Part shown: one piece after another, positions 22,932 through 31,715 of the stretch
How positions within the stretch are numbered: position 1 is the stretch's first letter
Layout: the number at the start of each line of letters is the position of its first letter
Program-made: the position numbers and the translations under genes
Notes under the pieces: model-generated
What the model was told of the DNA's origin: nothing
What the model saw: only the letters and a program-made list of their open reading frames with translations
The model's database searches: none
Assembly: GCF_900116765.1 (NCBI RefSeq)
Contig: NZ_UETC01000003.1
Span: forward strand, 248,001-312,000
DNA: 64,000 bases
Reading direction: 5' to 3'
Source of the DNA: Jannaschia seohaensis
GTDB lineage: Bacteria > Pseudomonadota > Alphaproteobacteria > Rhodobacterales > Rhodobacteraceae

Positions 22932-24344
22932 CTAACGCGCCGACATCTCCCGATAGCCCATCCGCAGCCCGCCCCAATGCGTCCCGGCGACAATCAGCGG
23001 CACCGAAATGTCCTTCATCATCACGAATCCCTCCGCCCCCATGTCCCGCCGGTAGACCTGAAGCAGGAACGGCGCGCGATTCGCCCCCGCCTTCCGTCCC
23101 GCCCGGTCGGAAAAGATGCGCCGGTTGCGGCAATGGGCGGCGTTCCAGGCCGGATCCGGTCCGGGCGCATGCGAGAACTTTCGGTTATGGGTGGGGATAT
23201 AGCCGTTCCGGTCGCAGATGGCGCAGAAGACCACGGCCGGATCGTACTCCAACGCCTCCTCCAGCATGTCCTGAACCGCGAAATCGATGAAGCGGGCAAA
23301 GGGGGTCTCGTGTTGGACCGGGTTGCTGCCTGGAATGGGCGCGTAGTCGAAGGCAAAGAGCGCCTGGCGGTCGATCAGGCCCCGGTTCAGCCCACGCTCC
23401 ATCGCGTCTTTCACCCGCGCGGCCATGCCGCTCACATAGGCGATGAAGCGATGGTCCGGCCCCTCCTGCTCGGACTCGACGGTGCGTTGCAGGAGCGTTT
23501 CGCAGGTGTCCATCATCTGGCCCGCCCGGTCCCGCGCGGCGCCGAGCTCCCGTGCCACGGCGTGCGCGTTGCTGTCGATGGCGTCATAGACCGGCTGCGC
23601 CGTCTGGTTGTCGTGATCCAACCTGCGCATCGACCCCTCGACCTGCGCGATCCCGGTCCGGGCGCGGGTCATTTCCTTGGCGATGAGGCCCACGACCTGG
23701 CGCGTGGCGTCGGCGCCGGCGATCCCGGCTGCGAACTCTCCGGCATAGCGGGCGGCGTCGTCGCGCATCATGCGGGTCCAGTCGTCGAGCGACGCGATGG
23801 ACTCCTCCACGCCGCTGGCGGCCTGAGCGGTCTGACGGGAGAGTTCCTTGATGGCATCGGCCACGATGGCGAAGCCGCGCCCGGCCTCGCCCGCCCGCGC
23901 AGCCTCGATCGACGCATTCACCGCGAGGATGTTCACCTGCCGCGTGATCCGTCCGATCTGCCCATTGGCGGCGACGATCTCGGCCAGCACATGATCGAGC
24001 GCGTCGGTGCGGGCGGAGATGCCGGTGCCCCACTCGCCAAGGCGCCGGAGCCGCTCGGAACTGACCGCAATCGCCTCCAGCCGCTCAGCGGCGGCGTTCT
24101 CCGCTTCGCTGGCGGCGGCGGAGAGCTGCGCCATGCCCGCGCCGACCTCGGCGATGGCGTGGCTGATGTGGTTCCCGACCGCGCGTAGCGTCTCCACATC
24201 GGAGAGATTCGCCGCGCTGCGTGCTTCGAGCCCGTCGAGAAAGGCCAGAGTCTCCACGACCAGATAGCCCAATGGGACGATCCGTTGCGATAACCCGTCG
24301 AACGGGGCAGGGGCGGACACGGCCCGCGCCACGGAAGATGCCAT
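22932..24344 (-). CDS. Soluble methyl-accepting-chemotaxis-type receptor
   Basis: A 470-residue receptor with no membrane segment or signal peptide, so probably cytoplasmic. The N-terminal half holds a helical MCP signalling domain with the hairpin-tip region VNILAVNASIEAARAGEAGRG near residues 155-175 and IVADAIKELSRQ. The C-terminal part (about residues 340-470) is a sensor-like domain with FCAICDRNGYIPTHN, CRNRRIFSDRAG, FLLQVYRRDMG and HWGGLRMGY; this arrangement recurs in alphaproteobacterial soluble receptors, ligand unknown. The ATG at 24344 is chosen because upstream frame residues are low-complexity antisense of the next gene. A CtrA-type box lies 53 nt upstream. Confidence 0.85.
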   Translation of the reverse strand: MASSVARAVSAPAPFDGLSQRIVPLGYLVVETLAFLDGLEARSAANLSDVETLRAVGNHISHAIAEVGAGMAQLSAAASEAENAAAERLEAIAVSSERLRRLGEWGTGISARTDALDHVLAEIVAANGQIGRITRQVNILAVNASIEAARAGEAGRGFAIVADAIKELSRQTAQAASGVEESIASLDDWTRMMRDDAARYAGEFAAGIAGADATRQVVGLIAKEMTRARTGIAQVEGSMRRLDHDNQTAQPVYDAIDSNAHAVARELGAARDRAGQMMDTCETLLQRTVESEQEGPDHRFIAYVSGMAARVKDAMERGLNRGLIDRQALFAFDYAPIPGSNPVQHETPFARFIDFAVQDMLEEALEYDPAVVFCAICDRNGYIPTHNRKFSHAPGPDPAWNAAHCRNRRIFSDRAGRKAGANRAPFLLQVYRRDMGAEGFVMMKDISVPLIVAGTHWGGLRMGYREMSAR

Positions 24345-24397
24345 CGGCTGCGTCCCCTCACCTGGTCCCGCACGGAACCGGCGTAGCAGACCGGGGG

Positions 24398-24412
24398 TTA
24401 CGGCGCGGTTAA
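24398..24412 (-). promoter_or_regulatory. CtrA-type box upstream of the MCP gene
   Basis: In the MCP gene's direction it reads TTAA-CCGCGCC-GTAA. The extended TTAACCGNNNNGTAACC is identical at every fixed position to the site before comEC. It begins 53 nt before the MCP ATG. It overlaps the last codons and stop of the scaffold gene, so part of the sequence is also constrained by coding. Confidence 0.5.
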
Positions 24413-24853
24413 GCTTGCCTCGGAAAGCTGCTCCATCGCGGCGACGGTCGCATCGAGCGCGAGCAGGATCGAGGCGTGGCGATTGCGGTAATCGCGCGCC
24501 GGCGTCAGCACCTCCAACCCATCGAACGGCGCGTCGGGCACCGGCCCGCCGTCGCGGAGCATGGCGCGGAGCTGATCGCGGGCGGTGCGCACCTCGTCCA
24601 GGCTGCGTCCGATCATCACCCGGCCCGAGACCGAGGCCGAGGCCTGCCCGAGCGCGCAGGCTTTCACGTCCTGCGCGTAGTCGGTGATGCGGCCTTCGGC
24701 CATGTTCAGAGAGACCGTCACGGTCGAGCCGCAAAGCGGCGACCGCTTGCGAACCGTCGCCTGCGGCGCCTCCAGCGGTTCGGTCGCGGGCATGTCGGCC
24801 GCCAGTTCCAGGATGCGGCCGGAATAGAGCTTGATCAGGTCGGCATCGGCCAT
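24398..24853 (-). CDS. IscU/NifU N-terminal-like iron-sulfur scaffold protein
   Basis: A 151-residue protein related to the NifU N-terminal/IscU/SufU scaffold family. It carries the conserved cysteines in RSPLCGSTVTV (near residue 38) and VKACALGQASASV (near residue 62), with the helical tail RNRHASILLALDATVAAMEQL. A third scaffold Cys in the usual C-terminal position is not evident (the tail has RNRHAS instead), so cluster assembly itself is uncertain. It starts at 24853 (MADADLIKLYSG), divergent from hisI 67 nt away. Pairing with hisI recurs in Rhodobacteraceae as far as I recall. Confidence 0.8.
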   Translation of the reverse strand: MADADLIKLYSGRILELAADMPATEPLEAPQATVRKRSPLCGSTVTVSLNMAEGRITDYAQDVKACALGQASASVSGRVMIGRSLDEVRTARDQLRAMLRDGGPVPDAPFDGLEVLTPARDYRNRHASILLALDATVAAMEQLSEASLTAP

Positions 24854-24920
24854 GGCGGCTTCCTTTCGCTTGGCGCCCTCTTTACGTAGCGATCCGACCC
24901 CCAGTTGGAAAGGTGACCGC

Positions 24921-25280
24921 ATGTCCTTCGATCCCGCGACGCTGCGCTATGACGACCGGGGCCTGATCCCCTGCATCGCGCAAGAGGAAGAGACGGGCGA
25001 GGTGCTGATGCTGGCCTGGATGAACGCCGAGGCCGTGGCGCGGACCCTGGAGACGCGGCGGGTGACCTATTGGTCGCGGTCGCGCCAGGCGTTCTGGGTC
25101 AAGGGCGAGACCTCGGGCCATGTCCAGACGCTGGTCGATCTGCGGGTGGATTGCGACCGCGATTGCCTGCTGGCGGTGGTGCGCCAGACCGGGCCGGCGT
25201 GCCATACGGGCCGGCGCGTGTGCTTCTACACCTCGGTCGCGGAGGGTGACGAAGTGGAACTGATGGCGCCGATGGGCTGA
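24921..25280 (+). CDS. hisI: Phosphoribosyl-AMP cyclohydrolase
   Basis: Opens the purine ring of PR-AMP, the third step of histidine synthesis. The 119-residue stand-alone form has WMNAEAVARTLETRRVTYWSRSR, the Zn-binding Cys and Asp residues in VDCDRDCLLAVV and the final Cys in GPACHTGRRVCFY. It is not fused to hisE. The ATG at 24921 (MSFDPATLRYDD) has AAAGGTGA upstream and fits the family start; the frame opens further only by running through the divergent gene's leader. Confidence 0.95.
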   Translation: MSFDPATLRYDDRGLIPCIAQEEETGEVLMLAWMNAEAVARTLETRRVTYWSRSRQAFWVKGETSGHVQTLVDLRVDCDRDCLLAVVRQTGPACHTGRRVCFYTSVAEGDEVELMAPMG

Positions 25281-25613
25281 GTGGCCGGAGGCTTCAATTC
25301 CTTCCTGAACCGCCAAAAGGTCGATGACGTGAAAGCATATCCCGCCGTCTCGTAGCAGGCCCGCGCCGTGCGTTCCGAACTGTGCCATGGCCGTTGAATG
25401 CAGCAGGAGGGCGTAGCCGAAAGCGAAGCCCCAGAGCCAGCCGTCAGCCAGATCGCGGCGCAGGGCGTCCGGGTCGGGGCGCGCCGCGTCGGCCGGGCGG
25501 AGCGTGCGGGCGCTGTCCTTGGGTCCTCTTGCCGCGTAAACCGCGAGACATCAGCTTTCAGGCTTGAACTGTTAGCGCTAACTATGCATTTGGACCGCGA
25601 AGGGAGACATGTC
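25281..25613. other. Intergenic region hisI-edd, no supported gene
   Basis: No ORF with a believable start lies here. A minus-strand frame stays open from about 25555 down into hisI antisense and reads protein-like in places ([20 protein letters not shown]), but its only ATG at 25388 leaves mostly hisI antisense. It could be a gene remnant. The right end holds the edd operator and leader. Confidence 0.5.
25571..25582. promoter_or_regulatory. Perfect palindromic operator before edd (LacI-family type)
   Basis: GTTAGCGCTAAC is a 12-bp perfect palindrome with a central GCGC, the pattern of LacI/GntR-family sugar-regulator operators. It ends 31 nt before the edd ATG at 25614, well placed to repress edd-eda. 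No LacI-type regulator gene is in the window. Confidence 0.7.
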
Positions 25614-27419
25614 ATGCCGCTCGACGCACGAATCGACCGTATCACCGACACGATCCGCGAACGGTCGCACGAAACCCGATCCGCCTATCTGGCCCGGATG
25701 CGCGCTCAGGCCGAAGAGGGCCCGCGCCGCGCCCATCTCGACTGCGGCAACCAGGCCCATGCCTATGCCGCCATGGGCGAGCAGAAGGGTGACCTCGTTG
25801 CCGACCGGGTGCCCAATATCGGGATCGTCACCGCCTATAACGACATGCTGAGCGCGCATCAGCCGTTCAAGGATTATCCCGACCGCATCAAGGCGGCCGC
25901 CCGGGCCGCCGGTGCCACGGCGCAGGTCGCGGGTGGCGTGCCTGCCATGTGTGACGGGGTCACCCAGGGCCAGAAGGGAATGGAGCTCAGCCTCTTTTCC
26001 CGTGACGTGATCGCGCTCGCCACCGGCGTAGCGCTCAGCCACAACACCTTCGACTCGGCGCTCTATCTCGGCATCTGCGACAAGATCGTGCCGGGCCTCG
26101 TCATCGCCGCCGCGACTTTCGGCTACCTGCCCGGTATCTTCGTGCCCGCCGGTCCCATGACCTCCGGTCTGCCCAATGACGAGAAGGCCAAGGTCCGCCG
26201 CGATTTTGCCGAAGGCAAGATCGGGCGGGAGAAGCTGATGGAGGCGGAAATGGCCTCCTATCACGGGCCGGGCACCTGCACCTTCTACGGGACGGCCAAC
26301 TCCAACCAGATGCTGATGGAGTTCATGGGGCTGCACCTGCCGGGCGCTTCCTTCGTGAATCCGGGCACGCCGCTGCGCGACGCGCTGACCGACGAGGCGG
26401 CGCGGCGGGCGACCGAGATCACGGCGCTGGGCAATGCCTATACGCCGGTTTGCGACGTGCTGGACGAGAAGGCTTGGGTGAACGGTCTGGTCGGCCTGAT
26501 GGCGACCGGCGGCTCGACGAACCTCGTCTTGCATCTTATCGCCATGGCCCGCGCCTCCGGCGTGCAACTGACCTGCGGCGACTTCGATGCCCTCTCCGAG
26601 ACCACGCCTCTGATGGCGCGCGTCTATCCGAACGGTCTGGCGGACGTGAACCATTTCCACGCGGCGGGCGGGCTGCCCTACATGATCGGCCATCTGCTGG
26701 AGGCGGGGCTGCTGCATGAGGACGTGCAGACCGTCGCGGGGCAGGGCCTGTCGGCCTATGCGCAGGAGCCCAAGCTCAAGGACGACCGCCTCGTCTGGGA
26801 GCCGGGCCCGCGCGAGAGCCAGAACGAAAAGATCCTGCGCTCGCCGGAGGATCCGTTCCAGCCGACCGGCGGGCTCAAGCAGATGCGCGGCAATCTGGGC
26901 CATGGCGTCACCAAGATCAGTGCCGTTGCGCCCGAGCATCACGTGATCGAGGCACCCTGTGCCGTCTTCCACAGCCAGGAAGAGGTGAAGGCCGCCTTCA
27001 AGGCCGGAGAGCTGGATCGCGACGTAATCGTCGTGCTGCGCTTCCAGGGGCCGCGTGCCAACGGGATGCCGGAACTGCACGCGCTGACGCCGGCGCTCTC
27101 GGTGGTGCAGCAGCGGGGACACAAGGTGGCGCTGGTGACCGATGGGCGCATGTCGGGCGCGTCGGGCAAGGTGCCCTCGGCCATCCATGTCGCGCCCGAG
27201 GCGCTGGATGGTGGGCTGCTCGCCAAGCTGCGCGATGGGGACGTGATCCGCTATGACGCGACCGAAGGCGTGCTGGCCTGCCTGACCGAAGGGGTCGAGG
27301 CGCGCGAACCCGTCGTGCCGGACCTTTCGGCCAATTCCCACGGGATCGGGCGGGAACTCTTCGAGGTGTTCCGCCAGACCGCCGGCCGCTCGGACCGGGG
27401 CGCGGGGGTCGTCGTCTGA
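25614..27419 (+). CDS. edd: 6-phosphogluconate dehydratase
   Basis: Dehydrates 6-phosphogluconate to KDPG, the first committed step of the Entner-Doudoroff pathway. The 601 residues match the IlvD/Edd family. Cluster-binding cysteines lie in [18 protein letters not shown] near residue 118 and [14 protein letters not shown] near residue 225; further motifs are [16 protein letters not shown] and the C-terminal [19 protein letters not shown]. The ATG at 25614 is chosen for GGGAGA 6 nt upstream; an in-frame ATG at 25584 would sit directly against the operator. eda follows 53 nt downstream, in one operon behind the palindromic operator. Confidence 0.96.
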   Translation: MPLDARIDRITDTIRERSHETRSAYLARMRAQAEEGPRRAHLDCGNQAHAYAAMGEQKGDLVADRVPNIGIVTAYNDMLSAHQPFKDYPDRIKAAARAAGATAQVAGGVPAMCDGVTQGQKGMELSLFSRDVIALATGVALSHNTFDSALYLGICDKIVPGLVIAAATFGYLPGIFVPAGPMTSGLPNDEKAKVRRDFAEGKIGREKLMEAEMASYHGPGTCTFYGTANSNQMLMEFMGLHLPGASFVNPGTPLRDALTDEAARRATEITALGNAYTPVCDVLDEKAWVNGLVGLMATGGSTNLVLHLIAMARASGVQLTCGDFDALSETTPLMARVYPNGLADVNHFHAAGGLPYMIGHLLEAGLLHEDVQTVAGQGLSAYAQEPKLKDDRLVWEPGPRESQNEKILRSPEDPFQPTGGLKQMRGNLGHGVTKISAVAPEHHVIEAPCAVFHSQEEVKAAFKAGELDRDVIVVLRFQGPRANGMPELHALTPALSVVQQRGHKVALVTDGRMSGASGKVPSAIHVAPEALDGGLLAKLRDGDVIRYDATEGVLACLTEGVEAREPVVPDLSANSHGIGRELFEVFRQTAGRSDRGAGVVV

Positions 27420-27472
27420 TCGTTCGATCCTCCTCCACCCCCGTCCCGCCACAGCCATTACGGAGACGCATC

Positions 27473-28108
27473 ATGACCCCAGCCGATCAGTCCCGCGCCG
27501 CCCGCGACATCGCCGCCCGCGCGCCCGTCATTCCCGTTCTCGTCCTTGACGATGCTAGCCAGGCCGCGCCGCTGGCCGAGGCGCTGGTGGCGGGCGGCCT
27601 GCCTGCCTTGGAGGTGACGCTGCGCACCCCCGCGGCGCTCGATTGCATCCGCGCCATGGCCGCGGTGCCGGGCGGGATCGTCGGAGCCGGGACGCTGCTG
27701 ACGCCCGAAGACGTGAAGGCGGCCAAGGCCGCGGGCGCGACCTTCGGCGTGTCGCCCGGCGCGACGGACCGGCTGCTGCAAGCCTGCATCGACGAGGATC
27801 TGCCGCTGCTGCCCGGCGCGGCCACCGCGACGGAAGCGATGGTGCTGCTGGAGAAGGGCTTCGACATGCTCAAGTTCTTCCCGGCCGAGGCGTCCGGCGG
27901 CGCGCCCGCGCTGAAGGCCATCGGCGCGCCGATCCCGCAGATTACCTGGTGCCCGACGGGCGGCGTCAGCCCGGCCAACAAGGACGATTATCTGTCCCTG
28001 TCCAACGTGGTCTGCGTTGGCGGCTCCTGGGTCGCGCCCAAGGACAAGATGGCGGCGGGGGATTGGGCCGGGATCGAGGCGCTTGCCCGGGAGGCGGCGG
28101 CGCGGTAG
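27473..28108 (+). CDS. eda: KDPG/KHG aldolase
   Basis: Cleaves 2-keto-3-deoxy-6-phosphogluconate to pyruvate and glyceraldehyde 3-phosphate. The 211-residue TIM barrel has PVLVLDD with the following helix, GLPALEVTLRTPAALD (conserved Glu), VGAGTLLTPEDV, the Schiff-base Lys in DMLKFFPAEASGG near residue 136 and the phosphate site CPTGGVSPAN. It is co-directional with edd, so the Entner-Doudoroff pair is complete. A family repeat element lies 40 nt downstream, before the convergent gatB. Confidence 0.96.
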   Translation: MTPADQSRAARDIAARAPVIPVLVLDDASQAAPLAEALVAGGLPALEVTLRTPAALDCIRAMAAVPGGIVGAGTLLTPEDVKAAKAAGATFGVSPGATDRLLQACIDEDLPLLPGAATATEAMVLLEKGFDMLKFFPAEASGGAPALKAIGAPIPQITWCPTGGVSPANKDDYLSLSNVVCVGGSWVAPKDKMAAGDWAGIEALAREAAAR

Positions 28109-28150
28109 CGCGCCGGCGCGGTCGGAGATCCTGGCCGATGGGGCGGGACC

Positions 28151-28196
28151 GGGGGCCAGCCCCCGGACCCCCGGGATATTGAAGCAGGGAAGAAAG
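28151..28196 (+). repeat. Rhodobacteraceae-type intergenic repeat, copy 1
   Basis: GGGGGCCAGCCCCCGGAC stem followed by CCCCCGGGATATTGAAGC and a purine-rich tail, between the convergent eda and gatB. It is the most diverged of three copies in the window (others at 57149 and 63521). The stem-loop in a convergent gap suggests a terminator role. Confidence 0.7.
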
Positions 28197-28213
28197 ACAG
28201 GTGGCGCGTCGGG

Positions 28214-29728
28214 TCAGAGGCCCAGCTTTTGCGCCACCACCGCGTTGACAGCCTTGGGGTTGGCCTTGCCGCCCGTCGCCTTCATCACCTGGCCCACGAA
28301 CCAGCCCGCGAGCTTGGGGTTCTGCTGGGCCTTTTCGACCTGGGCGGGGTTGGCGGCGATGATTTCGTCCACGGCGGCCTCGATGGCGCCGGTATCGGTC
28401 ACCTGCTTCATGCCGCGGGCCTCGACGATCTCCGCCGGGTCGCCGCCTTCGGTATAGACTATCTCGAACAGCTCCTTGGCGATCTTGCCGGAGATGGCGT
28501 CCGAGCGGATCAGCTGGATGATGCCGCCCAGCTGCTCGGCTGAGATCGGCGAGGTAGATACGTCCTTCTCATCGACCTTGAGGCGGCCGAAGAGGTCGTT
28601 GATGACCCAATTCGCCGCCAGCTTGCCGTCGCCGGCCGCGGCCGCGACGGCCTCGAAATAGGCCGCGTCGGCGGTATCCGCCGTCAGCACCGAGGCGTCA
28701 TAATCCGAGAGGCCGAAATCGGCCATGAAGCGCGCCTTCTTCTGGTCGGGCAGTTCGGGCAGGTTCTCGGCGATGTCGTCGACCCAGGCTTGCTCGATCT
28801 CCAGGGGTAGCAGGTCGGGGCAGGGGAAGTAGCGGTAGTCATGCGCCTCCTCCTTGGAGCGCATGGACCGGGTCTCGCCCTTTTCGACGTCGTAGAGCCG
28901 CGTCTCCTGCTCGACCTTTCCGCCCGCCTCCAGGATCGCGATCTGGCGGCGCGCCTCATAGTCGATGGCCTGCTGGATGAAGCGCATCGAGTTCATGTTC
29001 TTGATCTCGCAGCGCGTGCCCAGATGGGAGAAGTCCTGGGTCGCCTGATATTTCTCGTAATCGCCCGGCTTGCAGACCGAGACGTTGACGTCCGCCCGCA
29101 GGTTGCCGTTCTGCATGTTGCCGTCGCAGGTGCCGAGATAGCGCATGATCTGGCGCAGCTTGACGATATAGGCGGCGGCCTCTTCGGGGCCGCGGATGTC
29201 GGGGCGCGAGACGATCTCCATCAGGGCGACGCCGGTGCGGTTGAGATCGACGAAGGACATGGCCGGGTCCATGTCGTGGATCGACTTGCCGGCGTCCTGC
29301 TCCAGGTGGATGCGCTCGATCCGGACGGTCCGGGCCGTCCCGTCGCCCATCTCGACCAGCACCTCGCCCTCGCCGACGATCGGGTGGTAGAGTTGGCTGA
29401 TCTGATAGCCCTGCGGCAGGTCCGGGTAGAAGTAATTCTTGCGGTCGAAGGCGGAGCGCAGATGGATCTCCGCCTTGAGCCCGAGCCCGGTGCGCACCGC
29501 CTGGGCCACGCAGAACTCGTTGATGACCGGCAGCATCCCGGGCATGCCCGCGTCCACGAAAGCCACGTTGGAATTAGGCTCCGCGCCGAAGCGGGTGGAG
29601 GCGCCGGAGAACAGCTTGGAGTTCGAGGCGACCTGGGCGTGGACTTCCATGCCGATGACCAGCTCCCAGTCGCCTTTCTCTCCGGCGATTACCTTGGGCT
29701 TGGGGGCGTCATAGGTCAGGTCGAGCAT
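28214..29728 (-). CDS. gatB: Aspartyl/glutamyl-tRNA amidotransferase subunit B
   Basis: Part of GatCAB, which converts Glu-tRNA-Gln (and Asp-tRNA-Asn) to the amidated form with ammonia passed from GatA. The 504 residues show the kinase-like catalytic part with [13 protein letters not shown] near residue 20, [25 protein letters not shown]-type phosphate contacts ([11 protein letters not shown]) and the C-terminal YqeY-like tail binding tRNA. The ATG at 29728 ([11 protein letters not shown]) has GGAGG 5 nt upstream and is preferred to the ATG at 29740. gatC and gatA are not in the window, so the complex is encoded at separate loci. Confidence 0.96.
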   Translation of the reverse strand: MLDLTYDAPKPKVIAGEKGDWELVIGMEVHAQVASNSKLFSGASTRFGAEPNSNVAFVDAGMPGMLPVINEFCVAQAVRTGLGLKAEIHLRSAFDRKNYFYPDLPQGYQISQLYHPIVGEGEVLVEMGDGTARTVRIERIHLEQDAGKSIHDMDPAMSFVDLNRTGVALMEIVSRPDIRGPEEAAAYIVKLRQIMRYLGTCDGNMQNGNLRADVNVSVCKPGDYEKYQATQDFSHLGTRCEIKNMNSMRFIQQAIDYEARRQIAILEAGGKVEQETRLYDVEKGETRSMRSKEEAHDYRYFPCPDLLPLEIEQAWVDDIAENLPELPDQKKARFMADFGLSDYDASVLTADTADAAYFEAVAAAAGDGKLAANWVINDLFGRLKVDEKDVSTSPISAEQLGGIIQLIRSDAISGKIAKELFEIVYTEGGDPAEIVEARGMKQVTDTGAIEAAVDEIIAANPAQVEKAQQNPKLAGWFVGQVMKATGGKANPKAVNAVVAQKLGL

Positions 29729-30010
29729 CGGGGCCTCCATGGACAGTCGACGCCCCGCTTAGACCGGGCGCGCCGGGGCTTCAACGGTCAAGCGCAGATG
29801 GGTCCGATGGGCGGGAAAAGGCCGGTTCGGGGACTTCGCGCCCTTGCATGTTTTGTCTGAGGGATCTTGCGGTGATAACCGCCCCGAGAATCAGGCGCCG
29901 TCTGCAAACTTGCGGCTGATTCTCACGACCGGCGCGAAGCGATGCCGCTGGGGAGCGGTGTGTGGACGCCCGCACGGTCGAAAGAAGAGACGACACCTGG
30001 GGGTGCCTAA

Positions 30011-30916
30011 ATGACGAAACGAACCGTGAGCCCGCTGAAAGCGGCCGCGCTTGTTGCTTTCGGCTGCGTGCTCGGCACGGCGGCCGTTGCCGAACCCATG
30101 CCGGTGCCGCGCACCGAGACCTTGACCGTGGCCGCGGTGAGCCGCCTTGTCGATCCGTCCCCTGCCATGTCCTCCGCGCCGGCGGAGACGATCGCTCCGA
30201 GCATGTCGGCACGGCCCGTCGTTCGGCCTGCCGCCGCTCATGCCGTGGCCGAAGAACTTCCCGACCTGCGGTGGGACCATGTGGAAGGCGCTTCGCGTTG
30301 GACGCGGGCGGCGATGCGCGCGATGGACACCCATGGCCAGCGCTTGATCGAGACCGTGCCGCGCGACATCGCCCAGTGGTGCCCCGCCTATGTCGATGCC
30401 GACCGCTGGGGGCGGAAGGCGTTCTGGGCCGGGTTGCTATCGACCCTCTCCAAGCACGAGAGCACCTATCGCCCTCATGCCGTGGGCGGCGGGGGCCTGT
30501 GGTACGGTCTGGTCCAGATCCTGCCCGCGACCGCACGGGGCTATGGCTGCCAGGCGCGCACCGGCGAGGCGCTGAAGAACGGCGAGCTGAACATGTCCTG
30601 CGCTGTGCGGATCCTCAACGTGACCGTGCCGCGCGACGGCGTGGTGGCACGCGGCTATCGCGGCGTGGCGGCCGATTGGGGGCCGTTCCATTCCACGCGC
30701 AAGCGCGAGGACATGCGCCGCTGGCTCAACCGGCAGCCGTTCTGCAACGGGTTGCACAAGTCTGCGCGCCCGGTGGAGCGTCCCGACTGGCTTGGCGATC
30801 CGGCGGGCGAAGGAATGGTCGTGCCGATGTTCGTCGCCTGGGAGCTCGACAAGGAGGTCCTGGCCCCGCGCGGGCCGCTCTGGCCAAGCTTCGAGGTCGC
30901 GGCGGCCGACGGCTGA
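30011..30916 (+). CDS. Periplasmic lytic-transglycosylase-like protein
   Basis: A 301-residue exported protein. The signal peptide is residues 1-27 (KAAALVAFGCVLGTAAVAEP, cleavage near AVA-EP), followed by a low-complexity stretch and an SLT-type lysozyme-like domain. The catalytic Glu is in STLSKHESTYRPHAVG near residue 155, followed by GLWYGLVQILPATARGYGC. Cys residues at CPAY, CQAR, CAVR and FCNG may form disulfides. It probably cuts peptidoglycan glycan strands; a role in a secretion system or flagellum cannot be told from context. The HAD gene starts 2 nt after its stop. The 270 nt upstream (29741-30010) show no gene. Confidence 0.82.
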   Translation: MTKRTVSPLKAAALVAFGCVLGTAAVAEPMPVPRTETLTVAAVSRLVDPSPAMSSAPAETIAPSMSARPVVRPAAAHAVAEELPDLRWDHVEGASRWTRAAMRAMDTHGQRLIETVPRDIAQWCPAYVDADRWGRKAFWAGLLSTLSKHESTYRPHAVGGGGLWYGLVQILPATARGYGCQARTGEALKNGELNMSCAVRILNVTVPRDGVVARGYRGVAADWGPFHSTRKREDMRRWLNRQPFCNGLHKSARPVERPDWLGDPAGEGMVVPMFVAWELDKEVLAPRGPLWPSFEVAAADG

Positions 30917-30918
30917 CG

Positions 30919-31629
30919 ATGACCCCACCGCCGATCCGGGCCGTCCTTTTCGACAAGGACGGCACCTTCACCGATTTCCGCGCCACCTGGGAGACCTGGA
31001 TGGTCTCCGCCATCCGGGAACTCGCCGACGAGACCGGCGGCGACGCGGATCACTACGCCGGGATCGTCGGGATCGACCTCGCCAGCGGTCGCATCCGCCC
31101 CGACGGCCGCTTCGTCACGGCGACCAATGCCGAGACGGCCGCGCATCTGTCGGATGCGCTGGGCTGGCCACTGCCGCGGGTCGAGGCCTGGTGGCGGGCG
31201 CGGGTTCATCATGTCGCGCAGGTCGTGGTCACGCCGTTGGACCCCTATCTGGCGGGCTTGCGCGCGCGCGGCCTGGCGCTGGGCGTGCTGACCAATGCCG
31301 ACGCCGCCGAAGCCCGCAAGCATCTGGGGGAGCTGGGCGCGCTGCCCCATCTCGACCGGGTCATCGCCTGCGACGATGGCTATGGGGCCAAGCCCGATCC
31401 CGGTGGCGCGCTTGCCTTTGCCGAGGGTCTGGGCCTCTCTCCGCGGGAGATCGTGCTGGTCGGCGATGGCATGACCGATCTGCGCGCCGCCGCCGGGGCG
31501 GGGATGCGCGCGGTGGCGGTGACGACCGGCACGCTGGACCGCGCGGCCCTGGCGCCCCACGCCGAAACGGTGCTGGACGACATCCGCGCCTTGCCCGCCT
31601 GGCTCGACGCGCAGACACAGGCGGCCTGA
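30919..31629 (+). CDS. HAD-superfamily phosphatase (phosphoglycolate-phosphatase-like)
   Basis: A 236-residue cytoplasmic HAD hydrolase. Motif I is VLFDKDGTFTDF (nucleophile and acid/base Asp near residue 12), motif II VLTNADA, motif III Lys in YGAKPDPGGALAF and motif IV VLVGDGMTDLRAA. The helical cap follows motif I, as in Gph-type subfamily IA enzymes. The substrate cannot be read from sequence. Transcribed directly after the transglycosylase gene, from which it is separated by 2 nt, so the two are probably one operon, although a functional link is not evident. Confidence 0.85.
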   Translation: MTPPPIRAVLFDKDGTFTDFRATWETWMVSAIRELADETGGDADHYAGIVGIDLASGRIRPDGRFVTATNAETAAHLSDALGWPLPRVEAWWRARVHHVAQVVVTPLDPYLAGLRARGLALGVLTNADAAEARKHLGELGALPHLDRVIACDDGYGAKPDPGGALAFAEGLGLSPREIVLVGDGMTDLRAAAGAGMRAVAVTTGTLDRAALAPHAETVLDDIRALPAWLDAQTQAA

Positions 31630-31715
31630 TCCGCGCCGAAAGCGACATTCCCCGTCGCAACGCGCCAAGTTCCGCCCCCCAACCGCGCCCATCCTGAACG
31701 GAACAGGAGGGGCTT

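Noticed and set aside
24882-25388. Minus-strand ORF of 168 residues opposite hisI
   Set aside because: Most of it is hisI antisense with His/Arg-rich composition. Only the part outside hisI looks protein-like, and that has no start codon.
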